Shown here: one piece after another, positions 28,118 to 38,681 of the stretch
Numbering within the stretch: position 1 is the first letter of the stretch
Layout of the letters: every line of letters begins with the position of its first letter
Source: Cellulomonas sp. JZ18
GTDB taxonomy: Bacteria; Actinomycetota; Actinomycetes; Actinomycetales; Cellulomonadaceae
Length of the DNA stretch: 64,000 nt
Reading direction: 5' to 3'
Assembly: GCF_009720485.1 (NCBI RefSeq)
Contig: NZ_CP045245.1
Coordinates: 3,348,001-3,412,000, forward strand
Translations under genes and position numbers: made by a program
The notes under the pieces: model-generated
Databases searched by the model: none
Told to the model about the DNA's origin: nothing
The model's input: only the letters and a program-made list of their open reading frames with translations

Positions 28118-29767
28118 TCAGTACGTGAAGGCGGCCACGCGGCGGCGCAGCTCGTCCGACATGCGCGCCAGCTCCGACACCGACGACGTCATCTGCCCGA
28201 CGACCTGCGACGACGACTGGGCCGACGTCGCGACGCCCGTGATGTTCTCGGCGATCTCGCCCGAGCCCGTGGCGGCCTCGACGACACCGCGCGACATCTC
28301 GTTCGTCGTGGCGGTCTGCTCCTCCACGGCCGAGGCGATCGTCAGCTGGTAGTCGTTGATCGAGGCGATGACGGAGCCGATCTCGCCGATCGCCGAGACC
28401 GCACCGGTCGTGTCCTGCTGGATAGCCTCGACGCGGCGCGCGATGTCCTCGGTCGCCCGCGCGGTCTCCTGCGCGAGCTCCTTGACCTCACCGGCGACGA
28501 CCGCGAAGCCGCGGCCCGCGTCACCGGCCCGCGCCGCCTCGATCGTGGCGTTGAGGGCGAGCATGTTCGTCTGCTCCGCGATGCTGGTGATGAGCTTGAC
28601 GACGTTGCCGATCTCCGCGCTGGACGAGCCCAGGCGCGTGACGGTGTCGTTCGCGCTATGCGCGGCCGCCGTCGCGGCGTGGGCGACGCGCGCCGCCTCG
28701 GACGCGTTCTGCGCGATCTCGCGGATCGAGGCACCCATCTGCTCGGCACCGGCGGCGACCGCCTGCACGTTGCGCGACACCTGCTCCGCTGCGGCGGCGA
28801 CGACGCCGGCCTGCGCGCTGGTCTCCTCCGAGCCCGCGGCGACCTGGCTGGACGCGGCCGACAGCTCCTCGGCCGCGGAGGCGACGGTCTGGGCGGCCTC
28901 GGCGACCCCCGTCAGCGTCGTGCGGACGGACTGCTGGGCCTGGCCGAGCGAGGCGGCCATCGCGCCGAGCTCGTCGCGGGAGCGCACGTCGGCGGGCACC
29001 GTGAAGTCGCCCTCCGCCATCGCCTCGAGCGAGCGGCGGACCTTGACGACACCGGCGCGGACGCGGCGGCCCATGAGCACCGCCAGCGCCACGCCGCCGA
29101 CGATCGCGACGAGGAAGCTGATGACGACCCGGCGCGTGGCGGCGTCCGCCGCCGCGGCGGCCTCGTCGGCCGTCGTGCCCATGTGCGCCTCGAGCTCGGC
29201 GCGGGTGGTGTCGAGGTACTCGGTGAACGTGGCGACCAGCGGCTCGCTGACGTCCCGCACCATCCGGTCGTACGCCTCGCTGTCGCCCGACGTCGCCGGC
29301 GGGACGAGGAGGGTGTCGCGCTGGTCCTGCCACCGGTTGAAGCCGCCCCAGAACGCCTGCCAGCTGGCCCAGGAGCCGATCTCGGAGGAGTCGAGCGCCG
29401 CGACCTGCTCCGCGAGCAGCGCGTCCGTCGCGGCCAGCTCGTCGAGCCAGCGCTGCTTCACCTCGGGCGAGTTCGTCGCGGCGAGCTGGGCGATGACGAG
29501 CTGGGCGTGCAGCTGCTGGTAGCGCACGTTCTCCAGGCCGACGAGCGTCTTCTCCTGCATCTCGACGATCTGCGCGCTGCGGTCGGCGACGTCCTGGAGG
29601 CTGACGACGGCGTACGCCCCGGCGGACCCGGTCAGCACGGCCATGAGCGCGACGAGACCGAGGATCTTGGTCAGCACCGAGGCGCCGACCCGCGGCAGCC
29701 GCAGACGCAGCCGCGGCCGAGGGACACGCAGGCGCAGCCGGCGCCACACCGTGGTGATGATGCTCAT
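28118..29767 (-). CDS. Methyl-accepting chemotaxis protein
   Basis: The only chemoreceptor in the window, 549 residues. ATG 29767 is chosen: AAGGAG lies 6 bases upstream and a FliA-type promoter at 29829-29855 would exclude the longer start. A basic Arg/Leu-rich head precedes membrane helix 1 ([20 protein letters not shown]). A helical ligand domain of about 150 residues (4HB-type) and helix 2 ([20 protein letters not shown]) come next. HAMP and a long signalling coiled coil follow, with the hairpin tip [20 protein letters not shown]. There is no C-terminal pentapeptide tether for CheR/CheB. Ligand unknown. Confidence 0.93.
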   Translation of the reverse strand: MSIITTVWRRLRLRVPRPRLRLRLPRVGASVLTKILGLVALMAVLTGSAGAYAVVSLQDVADRSAQIVEMQEKTLVGLENVRYQQLHAQLVIAQLAATNSPEVKQRWLDELAATDALLAEQVAALDSSEIGSWASWQAFWGGFNRWQDQRDTLLVPPATSGDSEAYDRMVRDVSEPLVATFTEYLDTTRAELEAHMGTTADEAAAAADAATRRVVISFLVAIVGGVALAVLMGRRVRAGVVKVRRSLEAMAEGDFTVPADVRSRDELGAMAASLGQAQQSVRTTLTGVAEAAQTVASAAEELSAASSQVAAGSEETSAQAGVVAAAAEQVSRNVQAVAAGAEQMGASIREIAQNASEAARVAHAATAAAHSANDTVTRLGSSSAEIGNVVKLITSIAEQTNMLALNATIEAARAGDAGRGFAVVAGEVKELAQETARATEDIARRVEAIQQDTTGAVSAIGEIGSVIASINDYQLTIASAVEEQTATTNEMSRGVVEAATGSGEIAENITGVATSAQSSSQVVGQMTSSVSELARMSDELRRRVAAFTY

Positions 29768-29828
29768 CGCGGGCTCCTTGGAGGGCAGCGGGTGGTCGGT
29801 GGGGTCCGTCGGGCCCGGCCGCCCCGAC

Positions 29829-29855
29829 CGATCGGCCGGGGGGACCGGGTCCTGA
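29829..29855 (-). promoter_or_regulatory. FliA-type promoter of mcp-cheBRYX
   Basis: Minus strand: TCAG (29855-29852), 15 bases, GCCGATCG (29836-29829). Predicted transcription start about 55 bases before the MCP ATG. Matches the motif shared by eight motility units. Confidence 0.6.
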
Positions 29856-29873
29856 GTCGTCGACGCGGCCACG

Positions 29874-30293
29874 TCAGGCCGCCGGCACGGTCGCGTCGAG
29901 GTCGAGCACGTGCAGCAGCCCCTCGGGCAGCACGTGGGCGCCGCGCACCAGCGCGCGGACGCTCGCGTCGAGGGTCTCCGGCGCGGGTGCGAACGTCTCC
30001 TCGTCGGCGTCGACGACGTCGCCGAGGGAGTCGACGACGAGCGCGACGTCCTCGTCGTGCACGTGCACGACGACGAGGGTCGCCTCGGGCGGCACCGCCC
30101 GGGAGGGCAGGCCCAGCGGCACGCGCGGGTCGACGACGGGCACGACGCGGCCCCGCAGGTTGAGCAGGCCGACGACGTCGTCGGGCGCGAGCGGGACGCG
30201 CGGCCCGGTGGCGGTGCGCAGCACCTCGCGCACGCGCTGGACGTCGACGCCGTAGCGGGCGTCGTCGAGGGCGAAGGTCACCAGCCTGCTCAT
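29874..30293 (-). CDS. cheW: Chemotaxis adaptor CheW
   Basis: A 139-residue SH3-like adaptor linking MCPs to CheA. It has the opening [19 protein letters not shown] and the family core [21 protein letters not shown] 30293 overlaps the cheA stop by 4 bases, so the two are made together. Confidence 0.93.
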   Translation of the reverse strand: MSRLVTFALDDARYGVDVQRVREVLRTATGPRVPLAPDDVVGLLNLRGRVVPVVDPRVPLGLPSRAVPPEATLVVVHVHDEDVALVVDSLGDVVDADEETFAPAPETLDASVRALVRGAHVLPEGLLHVLDLDATVPAA

Positions 30294-32640
30294 CGTGCGG
30301 CTCCCACGAGCTCGTCGGCGGACTCGGGCTCGTCGTCGAGGAACGTCGGGTCCGCCGCCCGCACCGCCGCCTGCCAGTCGAGGCGCTCGGTGACGCGGCC
30401 GCCGATGACGGTCGAGCCGAGCAGCCCCACGTCGGCGACCGGCGAGTGGTCGGCCTCGTGGTCCCGCTCGACGTCGACGATCCCGTGCACGACCAGGCCG
30501 ACCGTGCGCGAGCCGCGCGTGAGCACGACGACGATCTGCTCCTGCGGCCCGTCGCCGGCCCCGATGAGCCGGTCGACGCGGGCCAGGGGCAGGATGTCGC
30601 CGCGGTAGCGCAGCACGTCCCGCCCGCCCACGCGCTCGAAGTCGTCCACGCGGACGGGTTCGAGCCGGGTCAGCAGGTGCGACGGCAGGCACACGCGGCG
30701 GTCGTCGACCGAGACGACGAGGACCTCCTCGCCCGGGTCGCCGGCGTCCGTCGCGACGTCCGGCTCGTCCTCCTCCACGGCCTCCGCGTCGCCCGCGAGG
30801 TTGCGCCGGGCGAGCGCCTGCAGGTCGAGGATGAGCGCGAGCTCGCCGTCGCCGAGCACGGTCGCGCCGGAGTAGGCGCCGACGCCCTTGAGGCGCGCGG
30901 ACAGCGCCTCCACGACGATCTCCTCGGTGGTCAGCACGCGGTCGACCACGAGCCCGAAGCGGTACCGGTCGACCTGCAGCACGAGGACGACGGACCCGGG
31001 CGGCGGCTGCGTCGCCTCGGAGACGCCGAGCGCGGTACCGAGCAGCACGAGCGGCAGCAGGCGCCCGCGCAGCCGGTACACCGGCGCGCCGTGCACGTGC
31101 TCCACGGCGGAGGTGCCGGAGCGGCCGTCCGCGGAGACCAGCTCGAGGACGCTGGTCTGCGGCACCGCGTAGACGCGCCCGGCGCACTCGACCGTCAGGG
31201 CCGGGATGATCGCGAGGGTCAGCGGCATGCGCAGACGCCACACCGTGCCCTCGCCCGGCGTCGTCTCGACGTCGACCGTGCCGCCGACGGCCTCGATCTT
31301 GGTGCGCACGACGTCCATGCCGACGCCGCGGCCGGACACGTTCGTCACGCTGGCGGCGGTCGAGAAGCCCGGGAGGAACAGCAGGTTCAGCAGCTCCGCC
31401 GTCGAGGCGGACGCGACCTGCTCCGGCGTGCGCAGGCCGCGCTCGACGGCCTTGGCGGCGACCGCGGCGGCGTCGATGCCCCGCCCGTCGTCGGCGACCT
31501 CGATGACCACCTGGCCGCCGGCGTGCACGGCCCGCAGCGTGAGGCGGCCCTTCGCCGGCTTGCCCGCCGCGACGCGCACGTCCGGCGGCTCGATGCCGTG
31601 GTCGACGGCGTTGCGCACGAGGTGCGTGAGCGGGTCCCGGACGGCCTCGAGCAGGCTGCGGTCGAGCTCGGTCTCGCCGCCGACGAGCTCGAGCTGCACC
31701 TCGCGGCCGCAGGCCGTGGCGAGGTCGCGCACGATGCGCGGCATCTTGGACCACAGGTGCTCCATGGGCTGCATGCGCGTGCGCATGACGCCCTCCTGCA
31801 GCTCGCCCGCGATGAGGTCGAGCCGCTGCGCGGAGCGCACGAGGTCGACGTCGTCGGTGGCGGCGGCGAGCCGGCTGATGCGGTTGCGGGCCAGCACGAG
31901 CTCGCCGACCTGGCGGACCAGCGCGTCGAGCAGGGCGACGTCGACGCGGATGGCGGCGTCGGCCGCCGCCGCGCGCTGGCCGTGCTCCTCGGCCGGGGCC
32001 TTCGGCTCGGCCGCGGGGGCCGGGGCGGAGGCGGGGGCCGGGGCGGGTGCGGTGGCCGCGGGGGCGGACTGGGCGCGCTCCGCGGCGGGGGCTCGTGCGG
32101 TGCGGGCAGCACGGCGGCCGCCGCGTCCTGCGCGGCCGGCACGGGGGCCGGCGCCGCGGGCTCGGCCGGCGCGGGAGCGGGCGGGGCCGTCGGCGCGGGG
32201 GCCGTCGGCGCGGGAGCCGCGGCGTCGCCGGCGGCGACCGCCGCGGGCGCCGGGACGTCCGCCAGCACGCTCTCGACGAGGGCCACGGCGTCGTCGATCG
32301 CGACGTCACCGTCCGTGCCGCTGCTCTCGATGGCGGTGAGCAGGTCCCGCACGCGGTCGACCATCGCGAGCAGGACGTCGGTCGTGCGCTGGTCCATCGA
32401 GCGCTTGCCGTCGCGCAGCTGGACGAGGAGGTTCTCCCCCACGTGCGTCAGCCGCTCGAGCTGGCCGAAGGCGAGGAAGCCGCTCGTCCCCTTGATCGTG
32501 TGGATCGTCCGGAAGACGCTGCTCAGCAGCGGACGCGAACCGGGCTGCTCCTCGAGCGCCACGAGATCGCGGTCCAGCTGGTCGAGGTTCTCGAGGCTCT
32601 CGACCAGGAACTCGCGGACGATCTCGTCGAACTCGTCCAT
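30290..32640 (-). CDS. cheA: Chemotaxis histidine kinase CheA, apparent frameshift in linker
   Basis: About 783 residues after correction. The Hpt domain carries the phospho-accepting His in FRTIHTIKGTSGFLAF (near residue 50). A long Ala/Pro-rich linker of about 90 residues follows. The next regions are the dimerisation domain, the ATPase (HLVRNAVDHGIE, DDGRGID, GRGVGMDVV) and the CheW-like domain. The visible C-terminal part continues into a further CheW-like stretch (to about 780), so the regulatory region appears duplicated. The frame changes at GGGGG 32087-32091 in the linker; one base restores it. A good GGGGAGGGG site precedes ATG 32640. Confidence 0.93.
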
Positions 32641-32685
32641 GCACCCCTCCCCGCTCCCGGAGCACCTGCGCCCCGCACGGAGGGC

Positions 32686-32712
32686 CCATCGGCCGCACCG
32701 GGCGCGACCTGA
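32686..32712 (-). promoter_or_regulatory. FliA-type promoter of cheA-cheW
   Basis: Minus strand: TCAG (32712-32709), 15 bases, GCCGATGG (32693-32686), about 46 bases before the cheA ATG. Nothing else was recognised in the 208-base gap between cheA and csrA. Confidence 0.65.
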
Positions 32713-32848
32713 GGGGTCGCGAGCGCGTCGGCGCGGCGCGGCGACGTGCGCTGGGTCACGCGGACGACGGGCCGTGCGCCCGGGCGGGGCGTGGCCGTGC
32801 GCGTGGGCGGGCGTCGCGAGGACGAGTGGCGGGCGGGACCGCCGCCGC

Positions 32849-33229
32849 TCAGCGGCTGGGGGCCGTGCCCTCGCCCTCGTCGTGCCGTGCCACGTCCGCG
32901 CCCGCCGCGTCCGCACGCGCCGGGTCCGCGGGGGCCGGGTCCGCAGGGGCCGGGCCGGCAGGGGCGGCGCCGCCCGACGCCGGCGCCGGGCCGCGGGTGC
33001 CGCGGGGCGGGACGAGCCCGCGCAGGGACTCCTCCGCGGCGGCGTCCGCGGCGGCGGCGCGCGCGTTGGCCTCGCCCACCGCGGCGAGCACCTCGGCCCG
33101 GTGCACGCGCACGTGCCGCGGCGCCTCGATGCCGAGCCGCACCCCGTCGGAGCGCACCTCGATGACGGTGATGACGACGTCGTCACCGATGACGAGGCGC
33201 TCACCGGCGCGGCGGGTCAGCACGAGCAT
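32849..33229 (-). CDS. csrA: CsrA RNA-binding regulator with long C-terminal tail
   Basis: The first ~60 residues are a canonical CsrA ([20 protein letters not shown], then [15 protein letters not shown] with the RNA-contact Arg). CsrA normally represses translation by binding GGA motifs in leaders, flagellin mRNA being a classic target. The total length is 126, about twice normal. The extra half is Ala-rich, then an Ala/Pro/Asp repeat ([15 protein letters not shown]). It is the last gene of the fliM-to-flhF run. Its partner FliW is not in this window and may lie beyond flgL. Confidence 0.88.
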   Translation of the reverse strand: MLVLTRRAGERLVIGDDVVITVIEVRSDGVRLGIEAPRHVRVHRAEVLAAVGEANARAAAADAAAEESLRGLVPPRGTRGPAPASGGAAPAGPAPADPAPADPARADAAGADVARHDEGEGTAPSR

Positions 33230-33300
33230 GCCTGCGACACTACCTCGCCGTCCCGCGGCCCCCGCGCCGCACCCGGCGCACGGCGGGGCGCGCCGCGTCC

Positions 33301-34454
33301 TCAGCCGAGCGCGGCGTCGAGCTCCTGGCCGAGCGCCGCGGCCCAGACCAGGCGGGACGCCGGCAGACCGTCGATCCAGGCCACCGGCCGCTCGAGCTCG
33401 AGGACCGTCCCCGGTGCCGCGGTGTCCAGCAGCCCCTGCACCGCGAGCGCGTCCGCCGGGCGCTCGGCGCCGACCGCGCCGACCCAGGCCGCCGCGTCGG
33501 CAGGCTTCGTGCGGGCGTCGACGACGGCCCACACCTGGTCGGCGCGCATCGTGCCCAGCACGGTCGCGGCCACGGACCGGTCGTGCGCGTCCGGGCCCAC
33601 CCGCAGCGCGACGACGGTCGGTCCCGCCGCACCCGCCCCGGCGGCACCGCCGGCCCGCCGGGGCCCCGTGAGCCGCGCCGGCAGCGGCGCGCGCCCGGGG
33701 TCCACCTCGACGAGCGCGTCGTCCGGCAGGCGCCAGCGCGCGACGAGCGTGCGGGCGACCGCCGTGGCGTCGTCGCCGACCCCGGCGACGACGAGCACGT
33801 CCCCCGCACCGCGGGCGGGGGCGGGGGCGTCGGGACGCGTGCGAGCACGGCCGCGAGCGTCAGCGGGCCCGCGTCGAGGACGGCGGCGGGGACGCCGAGG
33901 CGCACGAGCTCGGCACGCAGGGCGACCGTCGCCGGCCCCGGTGCCGCCGCCGCGGGCGCGGGCGCTGCGGACGGCGCCGGTACCGGCCGCGCCGGGGGCG
34001 GCACCTCGACGTCCGCGGCCGGCACGCCGACGCCGGCGCGCACCTGCTCGAGCACGCTCGCGAAGTCCGGGGACGACGTCGACACGCGCCCCTCGTCCGA
34101 GGCGCGCGCGAGCGCCGCGCCCGCGGGCGCGGCCGCGTCGTCCGGGTCGCCGGGCCCCGCGCCGGCCTCCGCGCGGTCCGCCGCGTCGAGCAGCGCCTCG
34201 AGCCCGGCCGGGCCGCCGGCGTCCGCGGGGACGACCGGAGCCGGCGGCCGGTGCGCGAACCGGCGCAGCGGCTGGTCCGGCTCGTCCGGCACGTCGACCG
34301 TCAGCTCGTACCGCTCCTTGGCGAAGAACCCGGCGAGGCCGCCGGTGCGCACGCGCTCGGCCTGCACGATGCGCGCGGTCGGCCCGAACTGCGCACGCAC
34401 GTGCGTGACCAGCTCGGTGAGGTCGTCCCCCTCAAGCAGCAATCGCGTGGTCAC
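33301..34454 (-). CDS. FlhF-like protein without a visible P-loop, apparent frameshift
   Basis: About 384 residues after correction. The N terminus ([25 protein letters not shown]) resembles the FlhF B domain. A Pro/Ala-rich middle and a helix ([20 protein letters not shown]) follow. The last 165 residues sit where FlhF has its SRP-type GTPase. The GTPase start reads [20 protein letters not shown] where G-x-x-G-x-G-K-T would be expected, so nucleotide binding seems lost. The frame changes at CCCCC 33801-33805 or the adjacent GGGGG runs. GTG 34454 overlaps flhA. FlhF identity rests on N-terminal similarity and gene order. Confidence 0.65.
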
Positions 34455-36495
34455 CGCTCACCACCCCGGCGGTGTCGACCTGCGCACCCGCGGCCGTGAC
34501 CTCGGTGTACGACAGCACCGGCAGGCGGGGGTCGCCGAGCGCGACGAGCCGGCGCAGCGCGGGCCGGATGGCGGGCGCGCACGCGAGCACGACCCCACGG
34601 CCGTCGGCCTCCGCCCGGGCGACCGCCACGCGCAGCTGGCCGAGGATCGCGTCGAGCCGCTGCGGCTCGACGAGCAGCTGGCTGCCCTGGTCGCCCGGAC
34701 GCAGGTTCTCGGCGAGCCGGTGCTCGAGCACCGGGTCGAGCGTGACGACCCGCAGCACGCCCTCGTGCACGTACGGGGCCGCGAGCGCCGGGCCCAGCGC
34801 GCCGCGCGCGGCCTCGACGAGCCCCTCGGGGTCCGTCGAGACGCGGGCGCGCAGCGTCAGCGCCTCGTAGATGCGGCCGAGGTCGCGGATCGGGACCTGC
34901 TCGGTGAGCAGGCCCTGCAGGACGCGCTGCACCTCGCCCAGCGACAGCAGGGACGGCACGAGCTCCTCGACGACCGACGGGTTGACCTGCTTGAGCCCCT
35001 CGGTGAGCACCCGCACGTCCTCGCGGCCCAGCAGGCGGGCGGCGTGCGAGGAGATGAGCGCGCCGAGGTGCGTGATGAGCACGGACACACGGTCGACGAC
35101 CGTCGCGCCCGTCATCTCCGCGGCGTGCCGCAGCTCCGCGGGCACCCACTTTCCGGGCAGGCCGAACACCGGCTCGGACACCGCCGTGCCGGGCAGCGCC
35201 GCGAGGTCGTCGCCGAGCGCGAGGACGCGACCCGCGGGTGCCTGGCCCCGGCCCACCTCGACGCCCGCGATCCGCACGACGTACGTCGCGGGCGGCAGGT
35301 CCACGCTGTCGCGCGTGCGCACGGGCGGCACGACGATGCCGAGGTCGAGCGCGACCTTGCGGCGCAGGCCGCGCACGCGGGCGAGCAGGTCCTGCTCCGG
35401 GCCGGTGCCGACGAGGTCGACGAGGTCGGGCGCGAGCAGGATCTCGAGCGTGTGCACGCGCATCTGCTCGATGAGCTGCTCGGGGCTGTCCGCGCTCGGC
35501 GCCGCGACGACCTGCGCCTGGTCCGCCTCGACCCGGGCGGCGAGGTCCGCGGCCTTCTCGCGCGCGCCGACGCGCTGGCCCAGCAGGAGCAGGCCCGCGC
35601 CGACCAGCAGGAACGGCGGCTTCGGCATGCCCGGCAGCAGCGCGAGCGCCACCGCGGCCCCGCCGGCGATGAGCAGCGCGTTGCGCGACTGCAGCAGCTG
35701 CTTCGAGGCGACGGTGCCCATGTCGCCCTCGGCCGTCGCGCGCGTGACGACGATGCCCGTGGACACCGACAGCAGCAGCGCGGGGATCTGCGTCACCAGG
35801 CCGTCGCCGATGGTCAGGAGGCTGAAGCGCTCGATCGCCTCACCGGCGCTCATGCCCATCTGGAGCATGCCGACCGCGAACCCGCCGACCAGGTTGATGA
35901 CGGTGATGACGATGCCCGCGATCGCGTCGCCCTTGACGAACTTCGAGCCGCCGTCCATCGCACCGTAGAAGTCGGCCTCGGCCGCGATGTCCGCGCGCCG
36001 GCGCCGCGCCTCCTCCTCGTCGATGAGGCCCGAGTTGAGGTCGGCGTCGATCGCCATCTGCTTGCCGGGCATCGCGTCGAGGGTGAACCGCGCGCCGACC
36101 TCGGCGACGCGGCCCGCGCCGTTCGTGATCACCGCGAACTGGATGACGACCAGGATGAGGAAGATCACCAGGCCGATGACGAGCGAGCCGCCGACCACGA
36201 AGTGGCCGAACGCGTCGATGACCTGGCCGGCGAACCCGTCCCGCAGCACGAGCCGCGTGCTGGCCACGTTGAGGCCGAGGCGGAACAGCGTGAACACGAG
36301 GATGAGCGACGGGAACACCGAGAAGTCGAGCGGCCGCTTCACGTACATGCTCGTGAGCAGGATGACGAGCGACGCGGTGATGTTGACGACGATGAGCAGG
36401 TCGAGCAGCTGCGGCGGCAGCGGCACGACCAGCAGCAGCACGACGCCGACGACGCCGACGGGCACCGCCATCTGCGCGATCGGTCGGTTCTTCAC
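34432..36495 (-). CDS. flhA: Flagellar type III export protein FlhA
   Basis: A 687-residue export-gate protein. The N-terminal membrane half (about 1-330) includes RPLDFSVFPSLILVFTLFRL and the conserved cytoplasmic loop VTNGAGRVAEVGARFTLDAM with PGKQMAIDADLN. The C-terminal cytoplasmic half docks chaperone-substrate complexes. GTG 36495 follows GAGGAGAG and overlaps the flhB stop by 4 bases. Confidence 0.95.
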   Translation of the reverse strand: MKNRPIAQMAVPVGVVGVVLLLVVPLPPQLLDLLIVVNITASLVILLTSMYVKRPLDFSVFPSLILVFTLFRLGLNVASTRLVLRDGFAGQVIDAFGHFVVGGSLVIGLVIFLILVVIQFAVITNGAGRVAEVGARFTLDAMPGKQMAIDADLNSGLIDEEEARRRRADIAAEADFYGAMDGGSKFVKGDAIAGIVITVINLVGGFAVGMLQMGMSAGEAIERFSLLTIGDGLVTQIPALLLSVSTGIVVTRATAEGDMGTVASKQLLQSRNALLIAGGAAVALALLPGMPKPPFLLVGAGLLLLGQRVGAREKAADLAARVEADQAQVVAAPSADSPEQLIEQMRVHTLEILLAPDLVDLVGTGPEQDLLARVRGLRRKVALDLGIVVPPVRTRDSVDLPPATYVVRIAGVEVGRGQAPAGRVLALGDDLAALPGTAVSEPVFGLPGKWVPAELRHAAEMTGATVVDRVSVLITHLGALISSHAARLLGREDVRVLTEGLKQVNPSVVEELVPSLLSLGEVQRVLQGLLTEQVPIRDLGRIYEALTLRARVSTDPEGLVEAARGALGPALAAPYVHEGVLRVVTLDPVLEHRLAENLRPGDQGSQLLVEPQRLDAILGQLRVAVARAEADGRGVVLACAPAIRPALRRLVALGDPRLPVLSYTEVTAAGAQVDTAGVVSGDHAIAA

Positions 36496-37643
36496 GGGTC
36501 TCTCCTCGCTCGTGCGGAGCGGACGCGCTCGCGGCGGGTGGGGACGGGGGTGCCGGCGGGCAGGGCCGAGCCGGTGGGCAGGCGGTGCCGGCCCGCGGCG
36601 GCGCCGCGACGGCGCAGCGCCATGACGAACGCGAGCACGCGCGCGACGGCGGTGAACAGCTGCTCGGGGATCTCGGTGCCGACGTCGCACGCGTCGTGCA
36701 GCGCGCGGGCGAGCGGCACGTCCTCGACGACGGGGACGCGGTGCTCGCCGGCGAGCTCGCGGATGCGGGCGGCGACCGCGCCCGCACCCTTCGCCACCAC
36801 GCGGGGCGCACCGGTGCCGGGCTCGTAGCGCAGCGCGACGGCGACGTGCGTGGGGTTGACGAGCACGACGTCCGCTCCCGCGACCTCCGCCATCATGCGG
36901 TTGCGGCTCATGCGCGCCTGGCGCTGGCGGATCGCGCCCTTGACGAGCGGGTCGCCCTCCGTGCGCTTGTTCTCCTCCTTGACCTCCTGCTTCGTCATCC
37001 GCGTGGCCTTGCGGTTGCGCCGCAGGACGACGGCGAGGTCGGCGAACGCGAGCAGCAGACCTGCCGCGACGCCCCAGGTGAGCAGCGCCGCGGTGCCCGC
37101 GCCCGCGGCGTCGAGCAGCGCGGCCAGCGGCAGCCGGCCCGAGGCCATGAGCGTGGGCACGAGCTGCTGCACGCCCACGACGAGCACCGCGGCGACGGCG
37201 AAGGTCTTGAGCAGCGTCTTCGCGCCCTGCCACCACGCCTGGGCGCCGACCAGCCGCTGGACGGCCGACTTCGGCTTGAGGTGGTCGAACCTCGGCGTCA
37301 GGCGGCGCGGGTGGACCCCGCCCTGCGCCGCGGCCACCACGACCGTGACGAGGACGAGCACGGCGAGCAGCGGCCCGAGCGTCGCGCCCACGCTGACCAG
37401 CGCGTCGCGCAGCACGTCGACCGCGAGCTGCACGTCGGCGGTCCGCGCCGCGGTGGTCACGTGCATCATCTGGTCGAGCGCGGCGTCGCGGCCGCGCACG
37501 AGCACGCCCGGCAGCATCGCGGCCGCGACGCCCAGCGCGACCCAGGCGGACAGGTCCTGCGAGCGGCCCAGCTGTCCCTTGCGCCGCACGTCCTTGAGCC
37601 GCTGGGGCGTGGCCTTCTCGGTGCGCTCCCCGCCGCCGCTCAC
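36492..37643 (-). CDS. flhB: Flagellar export switch protein FlhB
   Basis: A 383-residue protein with four membrane helices and a cytoplasmic tail. It opens ERTEKATPQRLKDVRRKGQL, and the autocleavage motif NPTH is present in VLVNPTHVAVALRY. It switches export from hook to filament substrates together with FliK. The tail after the FlhB_C domain is Arg/Pro-rich. Coupled to fliR by a 4-base overlap. Confidence 0.95.
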   Translation of the reverse strand: MSGGGERTEKATPQRLKDVRRKGQLGRSQDLSAWVALGVAAAMLPGVLVRGRDAALDQMMHVTTAARTADVQLAVDVLRDALVSVGATLGPLLAVLVLVTVVVAAAQGGVHPRRLTPRFDHLKPKSAVQRLVGAQAWWQGAKTLLKTFAVAAVLVVGVQQLVPTLMASGRLPLAALLDAAGAGTAALLTWGVAAGLLLAFADLAVVLRRNRKATRMTKQEVKEENKRTEGDPLVKGAIRQRQARMSRNRMMAEVAGADVVLVNPTHVAVALRYEPGTGAPRVVAKGAGAVAARIRELAGEHRVPVVEDVPLARALHDACDVGTEIPEQLFTAVARVLAFVMALRRRGAAAGRHRLPTGSALPAGTPVPTRRERVRSARARRDP

Positions 37644-38407
37644 CGCAGGGCCCCCGGCAGGAGCGTCGGCGCCTCGCCCGCGAGCGCGCGCACGATCCCC
37701 GGCAGCGCGAGCAGCGCGAACCCGGCGAGGACGAGGGTGATGAGGATCTTCAGCGGGAAGCCGAGCGCGAACGCGTTGAGCGCGGGCGAGACGCGCGTGA
37801 GCAGCCCGAGGCCCACGTCGGCGAGGAACAGCACGACGAGCAGCGGCCCGGCGATCTGCAGGGCGGCGAGGAACATGTCCGTCAGGCCCGTCGCCGCGGC
37901 CGTGCCCAGCCGGGCGAGGTCGACGCCGACGCCCAGCGGGAGGGCGTCGAAGGTGCGCACGAGCCCGCCCACGACGAGCTGGTAGCCGTCCGAGGCGAAC
38001 AGCAGGACGACCGCGAGCAGCTGGTAGAGCCGGCTGAACTGGGCGCCGTTGGTCATCATCAGCGGGTCGAACCCCGCCGCGAGCTGGAACCCGCCGAACA
38101 TGTCGACGAGCCCGCCGGCGGCCTGCACGGCCGAGAAGAGCAGGTAGACGAGGAACCCCGTGCCCGCGCCGACGAGCGCCTGCACGACGAGCGCACCGAC
38201 GAACGCGGCCGTGCTCGCCGGCTCGACGGGGTCGAGCCCCGGCGCCACCGCGAGGGCGAGCCCGGTGCCGAGCGCCACCTTGACCGGCCCCGGCACGCCG
38301 CGCTGTGCGAACGGCGGCGCGACGACGAGGAACGCGATCATCCGCACCGCGACGAGCAGCGTCGTCACGACGGCGGGCATGGGCAGGGTCACGGCCGCGG
38401 GGTCCAC
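37640..38407 (-). CDS. fliR: Flagellar export gate protein FliR
   Basis: A 255-residue membrane protein with the expected set of hydrophobic helices and the family segment FLVVAPPFAQRGVPGPVKVAL near the N terminus. It forms the export channel with FliP and FliQ. Starts one base after the fliQ stop region. Confidence 0.93.
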   Translation of the reverse strand: MDPAAVTLPMPAVVTTLLVAVRMIAFLVVAPPFAQRGVPGPVKVALGTGLALAVAPGLDPVEPASTAAFVGALVVQALVGAGTGFLVYLLFSAVQAAGGLVDMFGGFQLAAGFDPLMMTNGAQFSRLYQLLAVVLLFASDGYQLVVGGLVRTFDALPLGVGVDLARLGTAAATGLTDMFLAALQIAGPLLVVLFLADVGLGLLTRVSPALNAFALGFPLKILITLVLAGFALLALPGIVRALAGEAPTLLPGALR

Positions 38408-38408
38408 G

Positions 38409-38681
38409 TCAGCCGCCCACGAGCCCCGGGATGCGGGCGAACAGCTCGTGCGTGAACGACACGAGCTCGGTGATCATCCAGTGCCCGCACACGAGCAGCG
38501 CGACGGCGGCCGCGAGCGCCTTGGGCACGAACGAGAGCGTGACCTCCTGGATCTGCGTCACCGACTGCACCAGGGAGACCGCGAACCCGACGACGAGCGC
38601 GGTGACGAGCACCGGCGCGGAGAGCTTGGCCGAGAGGACCAGCGCGTCGAGGGCGATGTCGAGGACGGCGTTCGGCTCCAT
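38409..38681 (-). CDS. fliQ: Flagellar export gate protein FliQ
   Basis: A 90-residue two-helix membrane protein, normal length. The family core APVLVTALVVGFAVSLVQSV and TQIQEVTLSFVPK is present. ATG 38681 overlaps the fliP stop by one base. Confidence 0.95.
   Translation of the reverse strand: MEPNAVLDIALDALVLSAKLSAPVLVTALVVGFAVSLVQSVTQIQEVTLSFVPKALAAAVALLVCGHWMITELVSFTHELFARIPGLVGG

Noticed and set aside
34432..38681. A non-flagellar (virulence-type) type III secretion origin for the export genes.
   Set aside because: flhA, flhB, fliR, fliQ and fliP lie in a full flagellar locus with rod, hook, stator and filament genes and without injectisome needle or secretin genes.
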